Of a stretch of DNA of 7,093 bases, positions 5,608-7,093 are shown piece after piece. The stretch is from an uncultured Lachnospiraceae bacterium (GTDB lineage Bacteria > Bacillota > Clostridia > Lachnospirales > Lachnospiraceae): positions 1 to 7,093 of the forward strand of contig CACZSB010000004.1 of assembly GCA_902783765.1 (NCBI GenBank). The letters run 5' to 3'. The first letter of the stretch is position 1; every line of letters begins with the position of its first letter. The notes beneath the pieces are model-generated. The model was not told the DNA's origin. It did not search any database and worked only from the letters and a program-made list of their open reading frames with translations. A program made the translations under genes and the position numbers.

Positions 5608-7093
5608 AGTTATCTTGATCCAGCTTCAACACACTCATAAAGGCCTTCTGGGGCACCTCCACGCTGCCAATCTGCCGCATGCGCTTCTTGCCCTCCTTCT
5701 GCTTCTCCAGAAGCTTCTTCTTTCGGGTGATATCCCCGCCGTAGCACTTGGCCAGCACATCCTTGCGGACCGCCTTGACCGTCTCCCGGGCAATGATTTT
5801 GCTGCCGATGGCGGCCTGGATGGGGATCTCGAACAGATGCCGGGGGATCTCGTCTTTTAAGCGCTCGCACATTTTCCGGCCCCGCTCATAGGCGGTGGAT
5901 TCGTGGACGATGAAGCTTAAGGCATCCACCTCCTCCCGGTTGATGAGAATATCAAGCTTCACCAAATTGGAACGCTCATAGCCCTTGATGCTATAGTCCA
6001 AAGATGCATAGCCCCGGGAGCGGGACTTTAAAGCGTCAAAAAAGTCGTAAATAATCTCGTTTAAGGGCAGGGTATAGCGGAGCAGCGCCCGGGTGGTTTC
6101 GATATATTCCGTGCCCTCGTAAATGCCCCGCCGCTCCTGGCAAAGGCTCATAATAGGGCCAATAAATTCGGTGGTCACCATAATTTCCGCCGAGACCATG
6201 GGCTCCTCCATATAGTCGATGAGGGTGGGATCCGGCATATTGGTGGGGTTGGACAGGTCGATGCATTCCCCCTTTACCGTGTGGATCTTATAGACCACGC
6301 TGGGGGCGGTGGTCACCAGGTCCAGATTGTATTCCCGCTCCAGGCGCTCCTGGATGATCTCCAGGTGCAGGAGCCCCAAAAAGCCACAGCGGAAGCCGAA
6401 TCCCAGGGCCACGGAGGTCTCCGGCTCGTAGGTGAGGGAGGCATCGTTTAATTGCAGCCGTTCCAAGGCGTCCCGCAAATCCGGGTACTTGGCCCCGTCC
6501 GCCGGGTACATGCCGCAATATACCATGGAAAGCACCTTCTTATAGCCCGGCAGGGCGGCGGCGCAGGGTCGGGCGGCTTCCGTAATGGTATCTCCCACCC
6601 GGGTGTCCTTCACATTTTTAATGCTGGCGGTGAGATAGCCCACCATACCGGCGGAGAGTTCCTCGCAGGGGATCAGCTGCCCGGCACCGAAGGTGCCCAC
6701 CTCCACCACATCATAGGAGGCGCCGGAGGCCATCATTTTTACCTTCGTGCCCTTTTTCACCCGGCCGTCCATCACCCGAAAAAACACCACTACCCCCCGG
6801 TAGCTGTCATAAAAGGAGTCGAAGATCAGGCACTTTAAGGGGGCTTCGGAATCTCCCTGGGGGGCGGGCAGCTTATGGACCACCGCCTCCAGAACCTCGT
6901 CGATGCCAATGCCATTTTTGGCGGAGATCTGGGGCGCGTCCTGGGCCTCCAGGCCGATCACATCCTCTATTTCGTCAATTACCCGCTGGGGATCCGCGCT
7001 GGGCAAATCGATTTTGTTGATAACGGGAATTACTTCCAGGTCGTTGTCCAGGGCCAGATACACATTGGCCAGGGTCTGGGCCTCAATGCCCTG
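5606..7093 (-). CDS. lepA: Elongation factor 4 (LepA/EF4), 5'-truncated by the window edge
   Basis: This is a ribosome-associated translational GTPase of the EF-G/LepA family. It acts in the cytoplasm or at the membrane on translating or stalled ribosomes, and proposed roles are back-translocation and help in 30S biogenesis. The frame is open from the right edge: 495 residues plus a TAG stop at 5608-5606. Family length is about 600, so roughly 105 N-terminal residues are missing, including the P-loop and the G2 and G3 motifs. Visible in order are QGIEAQTLANVYLA just after G3, G4 NKID (fragment residues 26-29), G5 SAK (57-59), the domain II barrel (about 100-125), and the strongly conserved GFRCGFLGLLHLEIIQERLE block. 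Then comes the LepA-specific C-terminal domain (RSRGYASLDY, YERSNLVKLDILIN, and IGSKIIARETVKAVRKDV through GSVEVPQKAFMSVLKLD), which separates it from EF-G, TypA and tetracycline-resistance proteins. The GTG at 7063 is an internal Val codon, not a start. hemW follows after 9 nt. No frameshift or missing motif is seen. Confidence 0.98.
   Translation of the reverse strand, partial: QGIEAQTLANVYLALDNDLEVIPVINKIDLPSADPQRVIDEIEDVIGLEAQDAPQISAKNGIGIDEVLEAVVHKLPAPQGDSEAPLKCLIFDSFYDSYRGVVVFFRVMDGRVKKGTKVKMMASGASYDVVEVGTFGAGQLIPCEELSAGMVGYLTASIKNVKDTRVGDTITEAARPCAAALPGYKKVLSMVYCGMYPADGAKYPDLRDALERLQLNDASLTYEPETSVALGFGFRCGFLGLLHLEIIQERLEREYNLDLVTTAPSVVYKIHTVKGECIDLSNPTNMPDPTLIDYMEEPMVSAEIMVTTEFIGPIMSLCQERRGIYEGTEYIETTRALLRYTLPLNEIIYDFFDALKSRSRGYASLDYSIKGYERSNLVKLDILINREEVDALSFIVHESTAYERGRKMCERLKDEIPRHLFEIPIQAAIGSKIIARETVKAVRKDVLAKCYGGDITRKKKLLEKQKEGKKRMRQIGSVEVPQKAFMSVLKLDQDN

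Noticed and set aside
1..7093. Recurring CAGGGCC/GGCCCTG words across the window as a dispersed repeat or Chi-like site
   Set aside because: Most occurrences fall in frame as Ala-Leu codons (GCC CTG) in Ala/Leu-rich proteins. Without genome-wide counts and strand bias there is no basis for calling them Chi.

Overview
The window looks like ordinary chromosomal sequence from a low-oxygen Firmicute. The best guess is a moderately GC-rich Clostridia/Lachnospiraceae-type bacterium. The clues are an AddAB-type (not RecBCD) recombination nuclease whose AddB N-terminus has clostridial-style wording (VPEQF, HPRHALINIEVLS), a clostridial-style HemW, and strong AGGAGG-type ribosome binding sites. The taxonomic call is inference from remembered family resemblance, not from a search.

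All four genes lie on the minus strand and read right to left in the order lepA, hemW, addB, addA. lepA (elongation factor 4) enters from the right edge without its first ~105 residues and ends at 5606. hemW (radical SAM heme chaperone, often mislabelled coproporphyrinogen III oxidase) runs from 5596 to 4442. addB (4432 to 1091) and addA (from 1101 through the left edge at base 1) encode the two subunits of the AddAB helicase-nuclease that processes double-strand breaks. addA is cut after 367 codons, about a third of its expected length.

Packing is extreme. There are 9 nt between the lepA stop and the hemW ATG, 9 nt between the hemW stop and the addB ATG, and an 11-nt overlap between addB and addA. 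Each downstream gene has a good Shine-Dalgarno sequence that overlaps the previous stop codon or lies inside the previous gene. This points to one polycistronic transcript with translational coupling, at least for addB-addA. No non-coding stretch exceeds 10 bases, so no promoter, terminator, RNA gene, mobile element, CRISPR array or substantial repeat was found.

I see no previously undescribed system here. The most noteworthy points are the gene order (addBA directly behind lepA-hemW, where many Firmicutes carry hrcA-grpE-dnaK-dnaJ) and the repeated fusion of a stop codon with a ribosome binding site at the first two junctions.
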